A stretch of DNA of 47,764 bases. Source: Nocardia wallacei (GTDB taxonomy: Bacteria > Actinomycetota > Actinomycetes > Mycobacteriales > Mycobacteriaceae). Each line of letters opens with the position of its first letter. Position 1 is the first letter of the stretch. The stretch covers positions 1 to 47,764 of the forward strand of contig NZ_JARWQD010000121.1 in NCBI RefSeq assembly GCF_029869545.1, given 5' to 3'. This document shows, piece by piece, positions 15,949 to 24,505 of this stretch. A program made the translations under genes and the position numbers. The notes under the pieces are model-generated. The model was not told where the DNA came from, did not search any database, and was given only the letters and a program-made list of their open reading frames with translations.

Positions 15949-17778
15949 TCAGACGTCGAGCACGATGCGTTGGCCGCGGGCACGCGATACGCAGGGGTAG
16001 ATGATATCGGTGCGGTCGCGTTCGCCCGGTTGCAGCACGTCGTCGCGGTGATCGGGGATCCCGGCGAGCACGCGGGTGGCGCAGCTGCCGCAGACGCCGT
16101 CCTCGCACGACAGGTCGACGGCCGGATCGACGTCCTGGATGGCCGACAGCAGTGTCCGGTCGGCGGGTATGTGCACGACGACGCCGGATCGGCGCAGTTC
16201 GGCATCGAACGGGGCGTTCTCGGTGTCGGTGGCGCGGCGGCTCGCGGCGAACCGCTCGATGTGCAAACTTGCGCCCGGGATTCGCGCCGAGGCCGTCTCC
16301 ATCGCCGACAGCAATTCCTCGGGGCCACAGCAGTATGCGGCCACGTCGTCGGGAGCCGCCCGCAGTAGCGCCTCGAGATCCGGCCGAGGCCGGGCGTCGG
16401 CGGGCAGCAGTGTTACTCGATCCGGGTGGCGCTCGAGCAGTTCGGGACCGAATGTCATGCGGGACAGGGACCTTCCGCGATAGACCAGTCGCCATTCCGC
16501 ACCCGAACGATGAATTCGATCGATCATGGGGAGGAACGGGGTGATACCGATCCCGCCCGCGACGAACAGGTAGGCGGGTGCGTCGACGAGTGGAAAGTTG
16601 TTGCGCGGGCCGCGAATTCCGACAGCGGCCCCGGGTCGCAGGTCGTGCGCCTCGATCGATCCGCCACGGCCGCGGGGTTCCTTCAGCACGGCGATCCGGT
16701 AGGTCCCGGCCTCGGCCGGATCGCCGCACAGCGAGTACTGGCGCACCAGCCCCGACGGCAGCACCAGGTCGATGTGCGCGCCGGGCGCCCACGCAGGCAA
16801 CGCGGCTCCGTCATCGGCTCGCAGGTCCAGGACCACGGTGTCCTCGGCGATGATGCGGGTTTCGGCGACGGTCGCCCGGATCTCCTGCCGGGTTCGCCTC
16901 GACGGCAGCAGCCGCCTGCCGCGCGGAGTCTTACCGCCCGGCTTGTACAGCGACAACAGCAGCGCCGCCACCAAACTGAGCAGCGCCCCACCGAAGCCCC
17001 ACAGCGCCACGTCGGCGGCCGCCGTGAGTTCACCGGGGGTTCCGCCGGTTTCGGCCAGGTGCGCGGCCTGTTCCGCGGCGCGTTCGAGAGCATCGTGCAG
17101 AAATCCGAACGCTACGAACAGAATTCCGACCGCGATCGCCAGTTTGATCGCCACCCAGTAGTAGCGGATCAACCCCCAACTCGTGGTGATACCGAGGGCG
17201 AGGCCGGTGAGGATGGTCGCGAAGTTCGTCCACGGCAGCAGGGTGATGTCGAAGACGGCCATCAGCTCGTAGGTCACGCGGCTGGTCTCGATATCGGCGG
17301 TGGTCATCGCGACCACCGCCATCGCGGTGACCACCAACGCGGTGCCGACCCAGCAGGACGCCGCCACGACATGCGCGGCGACCAGGGCCTTGCGCGGCCG
17401 CGGTGCCAGCCGCCCCGCCAGCAGTGCGAGCACCGGAACCACCAGCCAAGTGGCGAACATCGCGACCAGATCGCCCACGACAAACGCCTGCGACACAGTC
17501 GCCACGACCAGCAACCAGCCGACACCCAGCACCACCGGACGCGGCGTGGCCGGACGAACGGTCACCAGCAGCGCGAGACCGGCCGCCACCGCCGCAAGCA
17601 ACCACCACATCGGAAGGCGCGCCGCGGCCACGGTCGCCGGGAACACCGGGGGCAGCAGGGCAGCGGCGATCGCCACAATCACGAAGCAGGACAGCTGGAT
17701 TCGCACCGCCCGCGGTACGGCAGCAGGTCGAACCTGCTGCGCACCAAGGCGCGTGGCGGGCGTGGTCCGCGGTGCCAT
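15949..17778 (-). CDS. Membrane-anchored PDR/VanB-type ferredoxin reductase
   Basis: The N-terminal half (~300 residues) holds about eight predicted transmembrane helices, for example VVLGVGWLLVVATVSQAFVV and ALVVTAMAVVAM. The C-terminal ~310 residues are an oxygenase reductase: flavin-binding RQYSLCGDP, nucleotide-binding YLFVAGGIGITPF, CCGPEELL, and a plant-type [2Fe-2S] ferredoxin at the very end (CEDGVCGSC plus YPCVSRA). In this family electrons pass from NAD(P)H through flavin to the iron-sulfur centre and a partner oxygenase; no oxygenase gene is adjacent. I choose the ATG at 17778 because GGAGG sits six bases upstream. The ATG at 17796 would place the operator palindrome inside the coding region. 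The membrane fusion is unusual, and its electron acceptor is unknown. Confidence 0.85.
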   Translation of the reverse strand: MAPRTTPATRLGAQQVRPAAVPRAVRIQLSCFVIVAIAAALLPPVFPATVAAARLPMWWLLAAVAAGLALLVTVRPATPRPVVLGVGWLLVVATVSQAFVVGDLVAMFATWLVVPVLALLAGRLAPRPRKALVAAHVVAASCWVGTALVVTAMAVVAMTTADIETSRVTYELMAVFDITLLPWTNFATILTGLALGITTSWGLIRYYWVAIKLAIAVGILFVAFGFLHDALERAAEQAAHLAETGGTPGELTAAADVALWGFGGALLSLVAALLLSLYKPGGKTPRGRRLLPSRRTRQEIRATVAETRIIAEDTVVLDLRADDGAALPAWAPGAHIDLVLPSGLVRQYSLCGDPAEAGTYRIAVLKEPRGRGGSIEAHDLRPGAAVGIRGPRNNFPLVDAPAYLFVAGGIGITPFLPMIDRIHRSGAEWRLVYRGRSLSRMTFGPELLERHPDRVTLLPADARPRPDLEALLRAAPDDVAAYCCGPEELLSAMETASARIPGASLHIERFAASRRATDTENAPFDAELRRSGVVVHIPADRTLLSAIQDVDPAVDLSCEDGVCGSCATRVLAGIPDHRDDVLQPGERDRTDIIYPCVSRARGQRIVLDV

Positions 17779-17790
17779 ACGGGCCTCCAT

Positions 17791-17820
17791 ACTCAAATAG
17801 TCGATATCGACTAACTGAGT
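17791..17820. promoter_or_regulatory. 30-bp palindromic operator, probably for PadR
   Basis: The sequence is symmetric around 17805/17806, with 26 of 30 positions matching and a perfect 16-base core TAGTCGATATCGACTA (17798-17813). It lies 13 bases upstream of the reductase start codon, where a repressor would block transcription or ribosome entry. Confidence 0.75.
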
Positions 17821-17896
17821 ATCGGGTCGTGCGGGGCACGCCGACCATCGGGGAACTCCCTGATTCTCAGCCTGATTCCGCCCGAGCTGTGCTGGA

Positions 17897-18556
17897 TCAC
17901 GCGCCGGGGTTGATCAAGCGAGTCTCGTAGGCGTAGATGGCGGCCTGGGTCCGGTCACGCAGGTGGAGCTTGTCCAGGATGCGGCCGACGTGGGTCTTGA
18001 CGGTCTGCTCGGAGATGACCAGCTCCGAGGCGATCTCAGCGTTGGACAGGCCGCGCGCGATACAGATCAGCACGTCGGTCTCGCGGGCGGTGAGCGCGTC
18101 CGGCTTCCGCGGGGTGACAGCCGGTGTTTCGTGCCGGGTGAAGTGTTCGAGCAGTCGGCGGGTGACCGTGGGGGCGAGCATGGCGTCACCGCGGGCGACG
18201 GCGCGGACGGCGTCGCCGAGGGCGTGGGCGGAGGCGTCTTTGAGCAGGAAGCCGCTGGCGCCCGCGTGTAGCGCGGCGTAGACGTACTCGTCGAGGTCGA
18301 ACGTGGTCAGCACGACGATGCGCGTGAGGTGAGTTCCGGCGGTGATCCGGCGGGTTGCCTCGATACCGTCGACGACGGGCATACGGATATCCATCAGCAC
18401 GATGTCGGGTCGCAGCCGGTCGACCGCGGACACCGCCTCTGCGCCGTCGGCGGCGTCGCCGACGACCTCGATGCCCGGCTGGGCGGTCAGCATCACCGAC
18501 AGTCCTTCTCGCACGAGTTGCTGGTCATCGGCGATGAGCACTCGGATCGGCATCAT
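17897..18556 (-). CDS. NarL/LuxR-type response regulator
   Basis: This 219-residue protein has an N-terminal receiver domain (acidic D10/D11, phospho-acceptor D56 in PDIVLMDIRMP, and the conserved Thr and Lys in VVLTTF and FLLKDAS). The C-terminal LuxR-type HTH runs LTARETDVLICIARGLSNAEIA then VKTHVGRILDKL. Its ATG overlaps the histidine kinase stop (ATGA), so the pair is translationally coupled. It is the last gene of a four-gene minus-strand unit that begins with an ABC exporter. By analogy with antibiotic-sensing exporter systems, it probably activates that exporter on envelope or drug stress. The signal is unknown. Confidence 0.95.
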   Translation of the reverse strand: MMPIRVLIADDQQLVREGLSVMLTAQPGIEVVGDAADGAEAVSAVDRLRPDIVLMDIRMPVVDGIEATRRITAGTHLTRIVVLTTFDLDEYVYAALHAGASGFLLKDASAHALGDAVRAVARGDAMLAPTVTRRLLEHFTRHETPAVTPRKPDALTARETDVLICIARGLSNAEIASELVISEQTVKTHVGRILDKLHLRDRTQAAIYAYETRLINPGA

Positions 18557-19725
18557 GCGCCCCCGAACGGCAGCGTGGCGGCCACCCGGAAGCGCCCGTC
18601 ACCGGTAGGACCGGCGGTGAGGTCGCCGCCGAGCGCCCGCGCCCGTTCTCGCATACCGATCAGCCCGTGTCCTCCGCCCGCACCCGCACCCGCACCCGCA
18701 CCCGCACCCGACGATAACGGGTTGCCGACTTCGAGGCGGATCATGTTCTCCTCCAGTGCAACTCGCACCCGCACCGGTGACCCCGGGGCATGCCGGACAG
18801 CATTGCTGAGCGACTCCTGCACAATCCGATACGCCGACAACGCAACTCCGGCCGGGACGACCGCGAGATCGCCGATCGTGGTCAGGTCGACGCGAGTTCC
18901 CGTGCCCTGCACCGAGTCGACGAGCCGATCGATATCGTTCAGTGTGGGCTGCGGTGCCGAGCCGGTGTCCTCGGCACGCAGCACGCCGAGGATGCGCCGC
19001 ATCTCGCCCAGCGCGGTCACCGCGCTGCCGCGGATCGACTCGAATGTCTCCGGCGCGGTGCCGGGTTCGCGGTACTGCGCAGCCTCGGCCTGGATCGCGA
19101 TCACCGACATGTGGTGTGCCACAACATCGTGCAGTTCACGGGCGATCTGCGTCCGCTCCTCGAGCAGGGCCGTGCGTTCGCGTTGCCGCCGCGCCGCCTG
19201 CTGCTCGTCTCGCAACCGGCCGCGTGCGATGGCCAGCCCGCGCAATGCCGCCCCGGCCACCAGGACGAGCGCGGCGAGTACCACCTCCTCGAGCAGATTC
19301 GACACCCAGGCCGCGGGCCGCAACACGAGCACCAGCAGCGCCCCGGCTGCGAGGGTTCCGCCCCAATAGGCGGGTGCGTGGCGGGCCGGGATGGAGACCG
19401 CGATCATGCCGAGCACGATCAGGTAGCTGTTGGCCATCGCGTCGACCCACAGCCCGGTATCGACCCACACCGACGCCACCACCACCGCGGTGATCGAGCA
19501 GGCCCACGCCACCGGCGGTGTCCACGGCGCCAGCACCAGCGCGAGCGCCTGCACCAGCGCCAGCCCGATCGCCTGCCGGTCCGACACGCCGGTATCGGAC
19601 ATGAGTGTATGCAGCACGATCGCGAACATCACGGCCGCGAACACCACCGTGGCGACGAGAACCGGCCACGACCGGAGCCGGTCGCGGCTAGCGGTCCAGG
19701 CGGTCATCCACCCACTATCGACCAC
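18553..19725 (-). CDS. Sensor histidine kinase, HisKA_3 type
   Basis: The N-terminal half has several transmembrane segments. The dimerisation/phosphoacceptor helix is TQIARELHDVVAHHMSVIAI with the phospho-His in ELHDVVAHH, and a C-terminal HATPase domain ends GHGLIGMRERARALGG. The start is uncertain. GTG at 19725 has an AAAAGG site seven bases upstream; ATG at 19707 is an alternative, and longer frames would run into the permease gene. It overlaps the response regulator by four bases. The loop between the ATP-binding N and G boxes holds a run of six Gly-Ala units encoded by a hexanucleotide repeat, an unusual site for length variation. Confidence 0.93.
   Translation of the reverse strand: MVDSGWMTAWTASRDRLRSWPVLVATVVFAAVMFAIVLHTLMSDTGVSDRQAIGLALVQALALVLAPWTPPVAWACSITAVVVASVWVDTGLWVDAMANSYLIVLGMIAVSIPARHAPAYWGGTLAAGALLVLVLRPAAWVSNLLEEVVLAALVLVAGAALRGLAIARGRLRDEQQAARRQRERTALLEERTQIARELHDVVAHHMSVIAIQAEAAQYREPGTAPETFESIRGSAVTALGEMRRILGVLRAEDTGSAPQPTLNDIDRLVDSVQGTGTRVDLTTIGDLAVVPAGVALSAYRIVQESLSNAVRHAPGSPVRVRVALEENMIRLEVGNPLSSGAGAGAGAGAGGGHGLIGMRERARALGGDLTAGPTGDGRFRVAATLPFGGA
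18677..18710 (-). repeat. Hexanucleotide microsatellite (CCCGCA) in the kinase ATP lid
   Basis: About 5.7 copies of CCCGCA on the plus strand encode SGAGAGAGAGAGGGHG on the minus strand. The repeat is in frame, so slippage would lengthen or shorten the loop by two residues per unit. Confidence 0.93.
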
Positions 19726-19744
19726 GACACGACCTTTTCGCTGT

Positions 19745-20524
19745 TCACACGTCGGCCCGGTGCCAGATCCGCCGGGCCGCGACGAGCGCACCGGCAACCC
19801 CGGCGAGCACCAGTCCCAGGCGTGGCCAGCCGCCCAGCGAGCCCATGATCTCCGGCGCGGCGTCCGAACTCTGCGACAGTTTCCCGACCACCGCGGACGG
19901 CGCCACGATCGTCACCCATCTGTGCAGATCGCCGACGGCCTGCGCGGCTGTCATCTGCGGCAGCACCAGATGGGCGCCGACGAGGGCGATCGCCCCGGCC
20001 GAGTTCCGCACCACCACGCCGACTGCCAACCCCAGCACCGCAACGGCCGGAAAGCACAACCCGATTCCCAGCAATCCCGGAAACAGTTGCCCGGGAGCGT
20101 GTTTCGTCGTATCGATGCTGAGGATACCGACGAGGTAGGCCAGCGGCGGAGAAGCCGCACCGATCAGCGTAGACACACCGGCGGCCACCGTAGCCTTTGC
20201 TGCGAGAACGGTCCCACGCCGAGGTGTCGCGGCCAGCACCGGACCGATCGTGCCGCTGCCGAACTCCGTGGTGACGAGGAGCGCACCCCACGCGGCGACC
20301 ACCACCAGCGTCACCGACACGCCCGTCAGCGCGCCGCCCATGACCGTGTCGTCGGGCTCGAGGCTGCCGGTCGAGCCGACCACCAGCGCAACGATCGGGG
20401 CAAGGAGAACCGCCAGCAGCGGCAACAGCCGCAACGATCGCACCGACCGGACCTTGATCAATTCGGACCGCATCTGATCCGCCAGCCCGGGCAGCACGGT
20501 GTTCGGTTGCGTCCTGGTGGTCAT
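19745..20524 (-). CDS. ABC-2 type exporter permease
   Basis: This 259-residue protein has a short cytoplasmic N-terminus (MRSELIKVRSVRS, the typical entry to ABC-2 permeases) and about six transmembrane helices, among them LRLLPLLAVLLAPIVALVVG, SVTLVVVAAWGALLV and LGLAVGVVV. Its ATG overlaps the ATPase gene stop by four bases, showing translational coupling to the ATP-binding subunit. Together they form an exporter of DrrAB/BcrAB or bacitracin-type architecture with one permease gene. Substrates of such small exporters are often lipids or antibiotics; the sequence does not decide. The two-component genes follow downstream. Confidence 0.9.
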   Translation of the reverse strand: MTTRTQPNTVLPGLADQMRSELIKVRSVRSLRLLPLLAVLLAPIVALVVGSTGSLEPDDTVMGGALTGVSVTLVVVAAWGALLVTTEFGSGTIGPVLAATPRRGTVLAAKATVAAGVSTLIGAASPPLAYLVGILSIDTTKHAPGQLFPGLLGIGLCFPAVAVLGLAVGVVVRNSAGAIALVGAHLVLPQMTAAQAVGDLHRWVTIVAPSAVVGKLSQSSDAAPEIMGSLGGWPRLGLVLAGVAGALVAARRIWHRADV

Positions 20525-21426
20525 GCGTGCTCCCGAACCCTGGTGTGCGACAGTCGATGTTCGCCGACCAAGCGGGTGAACACATCCTCTACCGATGCCT
20601 GCTCCGGGGTCAGCTCGTCCAGCACGATGCCGTGCGCCACAGCCAGTCGCCCGATCTCCCGCGACGCCACGCCCCGCACCGTGCCCGTGTCGCCACGCAC
20701 CCGCATCGCCGCTCCCAGTACGGCCGCCAACGCGGCGATGTCGGCGCTGCGCACCCGCACTATCGGATCGCTGTGCCGGGCAACGAATTCCACGGTCGAC
20801 TCGTCGGCGATCAACCGGCCCGCGTTGATCACCAGCAGATGATCGGCCACCAATTCCATCTCGCTCATCAGGTGACTCGACAACAACACGGTCCGTCCCT
20901 CCTGCGCCATCGACCGCAACAGCGTCCGCAGTGAGCGAATCCCCTCCGTGTCCAGTCCGTTCATCGGCTCGTCGAGGATCAGCACCCGTGGGTCCCCGAG
21001 CAGTGCCGCCGCGAGACCGAGCCGCTGCCGCATTCCCAGCGAAAAGCTCCGCACGCGCCGATCCGCCGCCGCGGCCAGCCCGGCCGTGTCGAGGACCTCG
21101 GTGACTCGCCGCCGCGCAATCCGATGTGTCGCCGCGAGCATCGCCAGATGCTCCCGTGCACTGCGGCCGCCGTGCACCTGACGTGCATCCAGCAGCGCAC
21201 CCACGGTGTTCAGCGGCCGCACCAGCTCCCGATACGGCTTCCCGTCGATCAGCGCCCGCCCGCCGGTCGGACGGTCCAGGCCCAGGATCATGCGCAGCGT
21301 GGTCGACTTCCCCGCCCCGTTCGGCCCCAGAAAGCCGGTCACCACACCGGGTTTCGCGCGGAACGACACCTCATCCACCGCCACCGTACGGCCGTAGACC
21401 TTGGACAATCCCTGTGCTTCGATCAC
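20521..21426 (-). CDS. ABC exporter ATP-binding protein
   Basis: A single ABC domain with Walker A GFLGPNGAGKSTT, signature SFSLGMRQRLGLA and Walker B VLILDEPMNGLD, followed by a ~90-residue C-terminal extension common in drug-export ATPases. I place the start at GTG 21426, giving VIEAQGLSKVYG, the usual opening of the family. The frame stays open to an ATG at 21471, but that N-terminus has no family similarity I can see. No clear ribosome-binding site precedes the GTG, so a leaderless message is possible. It is the first gene of the exporter/two-component unit and overlaps the permease by four bases. Confidence 0.9.
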   Translation of the reverse strand: MIEAQGLSKVYGRTVAVDEVSFRAKPGVVTGFLGPNGAGKSTTLRMILGLDRPTGGRALIDGKPYRELVRPLNTVGALLDARQVHGGRSAREHLAMLAATHRIARRRVTEVLDTAGLAAAADRRVRSFSLGMRQRLGLAAALLGDPRVLILDEPMNGLDTEGIRSLRTLLRSMAQEGRTVLLSSHLMSEMELVADHLLVINAGRLIADESTVEFVARHSDPIVRVRSADIAALAAVLGAAMRVRGDTGTVRGVASREIGRLAVAHGIVLDELTPEQASVEDVFTRLVGEHRLSHTRVREHA

Positions 21427-21555
21427 CCTGCCAACGCTAGAAACACCGGATACCGAGCACATCCCGCCCAAGAGTGGTCTCCCCCATCCCTCTCGAGTAG
21501 GACCCGGTGCGCCGCAGCGAGCATGCCGTTCGAGCAGACCCAGGAAGCGGGAACG

Positions 21556-22488
21556 TCACCGACCGTACCTGCGAGCACCGGGCGCAGGCGGAGGCGGCAC
21601 TCCCGCTACCGTGGCAGCGGCGAAGGCCAGCTTCGCCTCGGCCACGATCATGCGTACGGCCACGATTCGGGTGTCCGTGAGCTCGACGGTGACGACGGCG
21701 GCGAGACGGTCGCCGTCGAAGGCGAGCACGGAGGGCTCGCCGTTGACCATTGCGGTGTCGAGGGTGATACGCGAGGACTCCGGGCGGCGGCCCACACCGA
21801 GTAGATAGCGCAGGACGCGCTCACGGCCCACGATCGGCCGGCGGGCCGCGGTCGCGCCGCCACCGTCGGTCCAGGCCACCACATCGTCGGCCAGTAGGCG
21901 GTGCAATCCCGCCGCATCGCCCGAGGTGGCGGCGCCCAGGAATGCGGTGACCATCCGGCGATGCCGGGACTCGTCGGTGGCGAAACGCTTTCGCCGCCCC
22001 GCCAGATGGGCGCGGGCGCGGTGATACAGCTGGCGTGAATGCGCGGCGTCGATATCGAGAATGTCGGCTATCTCGGTATGCGAGTGGCCGAATGCCTCAC
22101 GCAGGACGAAAACGGCACGTTCGGTCGGGGTGAGCCGCTCCAGCAACAGCAGGAACGCCATCGACACGGACTCGCGCTGCACCACCGTCTCCAGCGGACC
22201 GAGCACACCGGTCTCGGTGAGCACCGGTTCGGGCAGCCACGGGCCCGGATAGGTGTCGCGGCGCGCCCGCGCGGAGGTGAGCTGGTTGAGGCACAAATTC
22301 GTGACCACCTTGGACAGCCACGCGCCGGGTCTGTCCACCCAGTCGGCGTCGTGCCAGCTCAGGTAGGCGCTCTGCACGGTGTCCTGGGCATCGGTCGCGG
22401 AGCCCAGCAGGCGATAGGCCAGACCGAACAGGCGCGGCCGATGCTCTTCGAAGACCGACGCGCGGTCGGCGGTTTCCGGCGAATTCAT
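21556..22488 (-). CDS. ECF41-family RNA polymerase sigma factor (SigJ-like)
   Basis: This 310-residue protein has sigma-2 (YRLLGSATDAQDTVQSAYLSW; WLSKVVTNLCLNQL) and sigma-4 (LTPTERAVFVLREAFGHSHTEIADIL) regions. A linker then carries the ECF41 hallmark PGPWLPEPV, and a C-terminal SnoaL-like domain (~100 residues, with the WTDGGGAT segment) follows. In ECF41 proteins that C-terminal domain replaces a separate anti-sigma factor and controls activity. ECF41 genes usually sit beside genes for epimerases, carboxymuconolactone decarboxylases or DoxX proteins; here an epimerase-like gene diverges from it and a DoxX gene lies 1.4 kb on. It is convergent with nothing close. The signal is unknown. Confidence 0.93.
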   Translation of the reverse strand: MNSPETADRASVFEEHRPRLFGLAYRLLGSATDAQDTVQSAYLSWHDADWVDRPGAWLSKVVTNLCLNQLTSARARRDTYPGPWLPEPVLTETGVLGPLETVVQRESVSMAFLLLLERLTPTERAVFVLREAFGHSHTEIADILDIDAAHSRQLYHRARAHLAGRRKRFATDESRHRRMVTAFLGAATSGDAAGLHRLLADDVVAWTDGGGATAARRPIVGRERVLRYLLGVGRRPESSRITLDTAMVNGEPSVLAFDGDRLAAVVTVELTDTRIVAVRMIVAEAKLAFAAATVAGVPPPPAPGARRYGR

Positions 22489-22629
22489 TGCTTGCGAGAT
22501 TATTCGAAGCGGCCTGCCACACCCGGGGCGCTATGAGGTGCGTCACAGTCGCAACCACCTGTCACATTCCAGCGCTGTGCCCGGTTCTGAACCGATGAAC
22601 GCATAACGTCCGCAGGAAGTGAGGTCAGG
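22489..22629. promoter_or_regulatory. Divergent promoter region of the ECF41 gene and its epimerase-like neighbour
   Basis: Two GTCACA motifs, at 22542-22547 and 22561-22566 (the second as TGTCACA from 22560), lie between the divergent genes. TGTCACA is the described ECF41 -35 element. I find no well-spaced CGTC -10, so the start of transcription remains unassigned. Confidence 0.45.
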
Positions 22630-23379
22630 ATGAGCACAGTGCTGGTCACCGGTGGCACCGGGAAACTGGGGCGGGCCGTGGTCGAACGATTGAAGGACCG
22701 GGAACGCGAGATCCGGGTGCTGAGCCGCAGGCCCGGAACAGGGCGTGCGGTCGGGGATCTGCGCACGGGAGCCGGGCTCGAGGAGGCCGTCGAGGGAGTG
22801 GATGTGGTCGTGCACTGCGCCACCACCTACGGCCGCGGTGACGCGGTGGCGGCCCGGCGGCTCGTCGATGCGATCGGCCGCGTCGGCGGCGCACCACATC
22901 TGGTGAATATCTCGATCGTCGGAGTGGACCGTATCCCGTTGCCCTACTACCGTGCCAAACTCGCTGCGGAACAGACGATCTCGGGTAGCGGGCTGCCGTG
23001 GACGAACCTCCGCGCCACCCAATTCCACGATCTGCTCGCCACCATATTCGATATGCAGCGGTGGCTGCCGGTCACCGTCGCTCCCGGCGGGTTCCGATTC
23101 CAGCCCATCGACATCGGGACAGTCGCCGACCACCTGGCGCAGCTGGCCGTCCACCCACCCGTCGGCCGCGCACCGGATCTCGGCGGACCCCGGATCCACA
23201 GCATGCGCGAGATGGCGGAGATCCACCGATCGGTCGTGCGGCGGCGACGGCCTATCCTCTCGCCACGTCTGCCGGGCAGCGTCGCGCGCGGCTACGCGAC
23301 GGGATGCAATCTCGTACCCGACAATCCCCGGGGCACAGTCACATTCGAGGGATTCCTGCGAGAGCGGGTGTCGCGGTGA
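22630..23379 (+). CDS. NAD(P)-binding epimerase/NmrA-like atypical SDR
   Basis: This 249-residue protein opens with the dinucleotide-binding TVLVTGGTGKLGRAVVERL and has the YYRAKLAAEQTI segment, where the family's Tyr-x3-Lys is replaced by Y-x2-AKLAAE. This is the atypical SDR group (SDR_a5) often found beside ECF41 sigma genes. A GAGGTCAGG site precedes the ATG. It probably reduces or oxidises a small ligand or acts as a redox sensor; no substrate can be assigned. Its stop overlaps the start of the next gene by four bases (GTGA). It is divergent from the sigma gene, so is the most likely direct target of that sigma factor. Confidence 0.85.
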   Translation: MSTVLVTGGTGKLGRAVVERLKDREREIRVLSRRPGTGRAVGDLRTGAGLEEAVEGVDVVVHCATTYGRGDAVAARRLVDAIGRVGGAPHLVNISIVGVDRIPLPYYRAKLAAEQTISGSGLPWTNLRATQFHDLLATIFDMQRWLPVTVAPGGFRFQPIDIGTVADHLAQLAVHPPVGRAPDLGGPRIHSMREMAEIHRSVVRRRRPILSPRLPGSVARGYATGCNLVPDNPRGTVTFEGFLRERVSR

Positions 23380-23816
23380 CGAGCGCGCGGGGCCGGGTGG
23401 CGCGCGGGGGACTCCTGTTCTTCGCCATCGTCTCCGCCGTCTTGGGAGTCGTGATCCTGGCCCTCCCCGAATGGTTCTTCTCCCTCTCCTGGGTCAATCT
23501 CGGCATGCCGTACAACCCGCACCTCTTACTCGACTACGGAGCGATGAATCTGGCACTCGCCATTCCACTCGCGGCATCCGCCGCGAGTCCGCTGGCCGTG
23601 CGCGGCGGACTGGCCTCGTACACGGTGTGGTCGGTCGCGCATCTCGTGATTCACCTGCACTACCGTGCGCACCTCGCGGCGCACACCTCCACGGCGGACG
23701 CGAATCTGCTGCTCGTGGCTCTTGCTGCCGGAGTGGTGATCTCGCTGACGCTGTTCCTGCTCTCGCTCGGCGCCCCGGGGCAGCAGACGCCGTCCACCGC
23801 CCGTCGTCCGTCATGA
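23376..23816 (+). CDS. Small four-helix membrane protein
   Basis: This 146-residue protein starts at a GTG that overlaps the previous stop codon. It has four hydrophobic helices (LLFFAIVSAVLGVVILAL, MNLALAIPLAASAASP, SYTVWSVAHLVIHLHY, ANLLLVALAAGVVISLTLFL). His residues cluster around helix three (AHLVIHLHYRAHLAAH), which could bind heme or metal. I do not recognise a named family; its size and context resemble the DoxX-like and DUF4267-like proteins that accompany ECF sigma genes. Coupling to the epimerase gene suggests a shared role, perhaps in envelope redox stress. Confidence 0.75.
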   Translation: MTSARGRVARGGLLFFAIVSAVLGVVILALPEWFFSLSWVNLGMPYNPHLLLDYGAMNLALAIPLAASAASPLAVRGGLASYTVWSVAHLVIHLHYRAHLAAHTSTADANLLLVALAAGVVISLTLFLLSLGAPGQQTPSTARRPS

Positions 23817-23845
23817 GCGCACATCGCCGGGCTCGCGACGATGTG

Positions 23846-23874
23846 TGTCACATCACATCGGGTGGTGTCACGTT
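23846..23874 (+). promoter_or_regulatory. Candidate ECF41-dependent promoter upstream of doxX
   Basis: TGTCACA (23846-23852), an 18-base spacer and CGTT (23871-23874) resemble the ECF41 pattern TGTCACA-N16/17-CGTC, with one extra spacer base and one -10 mismatch. The doxX ATG is 29 bases downstream. Confidence 0.5.
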
Positions 23875-23902
23875 CGGGCGGGTCTGCGGTGTCTTGGGAG
23901 GC

Positions 23903-24505
23903 ATGTCTCCGACCGACACACGCCGACCCACGACCGATGCGAAGCCCGCCGCCGTCGTACCGACCGGCGGTAACCGGATCCGACTCGTCGCCTATTGGGT
24001 CACCACCGTCGTCATCCTCTCCGAACTGCTTGCCGGAGCGGCCTGGGACCTTTTCACGATCGACTGGATGGAAGACCAGTTGGCCCATCTCGGATACCCG
24101 GACTACTTCGCCTACATCCTCGGCGTATGCCACGTCGCCGCCGCCGTCACGATCGCGGTCCCCGGCTTCGGGCTGATCAAGGAGTGGGCATACGCGGGCA
24201 TCTGTTTCATGTGGTCGGGCGCAGCGGTGTCGTACCTGGCACTCGGCGACGGCCCCGTGTCGTGGGCGCCGCCGCTGATGTTCCTGGCGTTCGCCCTCGC
24301 GTCGTGGGCGTTGCGACCGGGCGACCGGCGAGCCCGCGGCCATGCCACGGCGGATCAACCGCGAGCCAACCCTCGCGAATGGGCCGCCTCGATCGGGCTC
24401 CTCGTCGCTCTTTCCGCCGTCTCGCTGCTCACGCTGCCCGTCACGGCCGACATAACGAGCGATTGGGCGGTCGAGCGCGGCTGGGTCGACGAGCAGCGGC
24501 CATGA
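23903..24505 (+). CDS. DoxX-like membrane protein
   Basis: This 200-residue protein has four core helices: LVAYWVTTVVILSELLAGAAW, FAYILGVCHVAAAVTIAVPG, EWAYAGICFMWSGAAVSYLA and PLMFLAFALASWAL. It has the DoxX-like pattern LAHLGYPDYFAYILGVCHVAAA and a fifth helix near the C-terminus. Proteins of this type sit in redox-stress complexes at the membrane, and their genes often neighbour ECF41 sigma factors. The ATG at 23903 follows a GGGAG site. A TGTCACA-type promoter lies upstream, suggesting its own sigma-dependent start within the cluster. The stop overlaps the next gene's start by four bases. Confidence 0.85.
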   Translation: MSPTDTRRPTTDAKPAAVVPTGGNRIRLVAYWVTTVVILSELLAGAAWDLFTIDWMEDQLAHLGYPDYFAYILGVCHVAAAVTIAVPGFGLIKEWAYAGICFMWSGAAVSYLALGDGPVSWAPPLMFLAFALASWALRPGDRRARGHATADQPRANPREWAASIGLLVALSAVSLLTLPVTADITSDWAVERGWVDEQRP

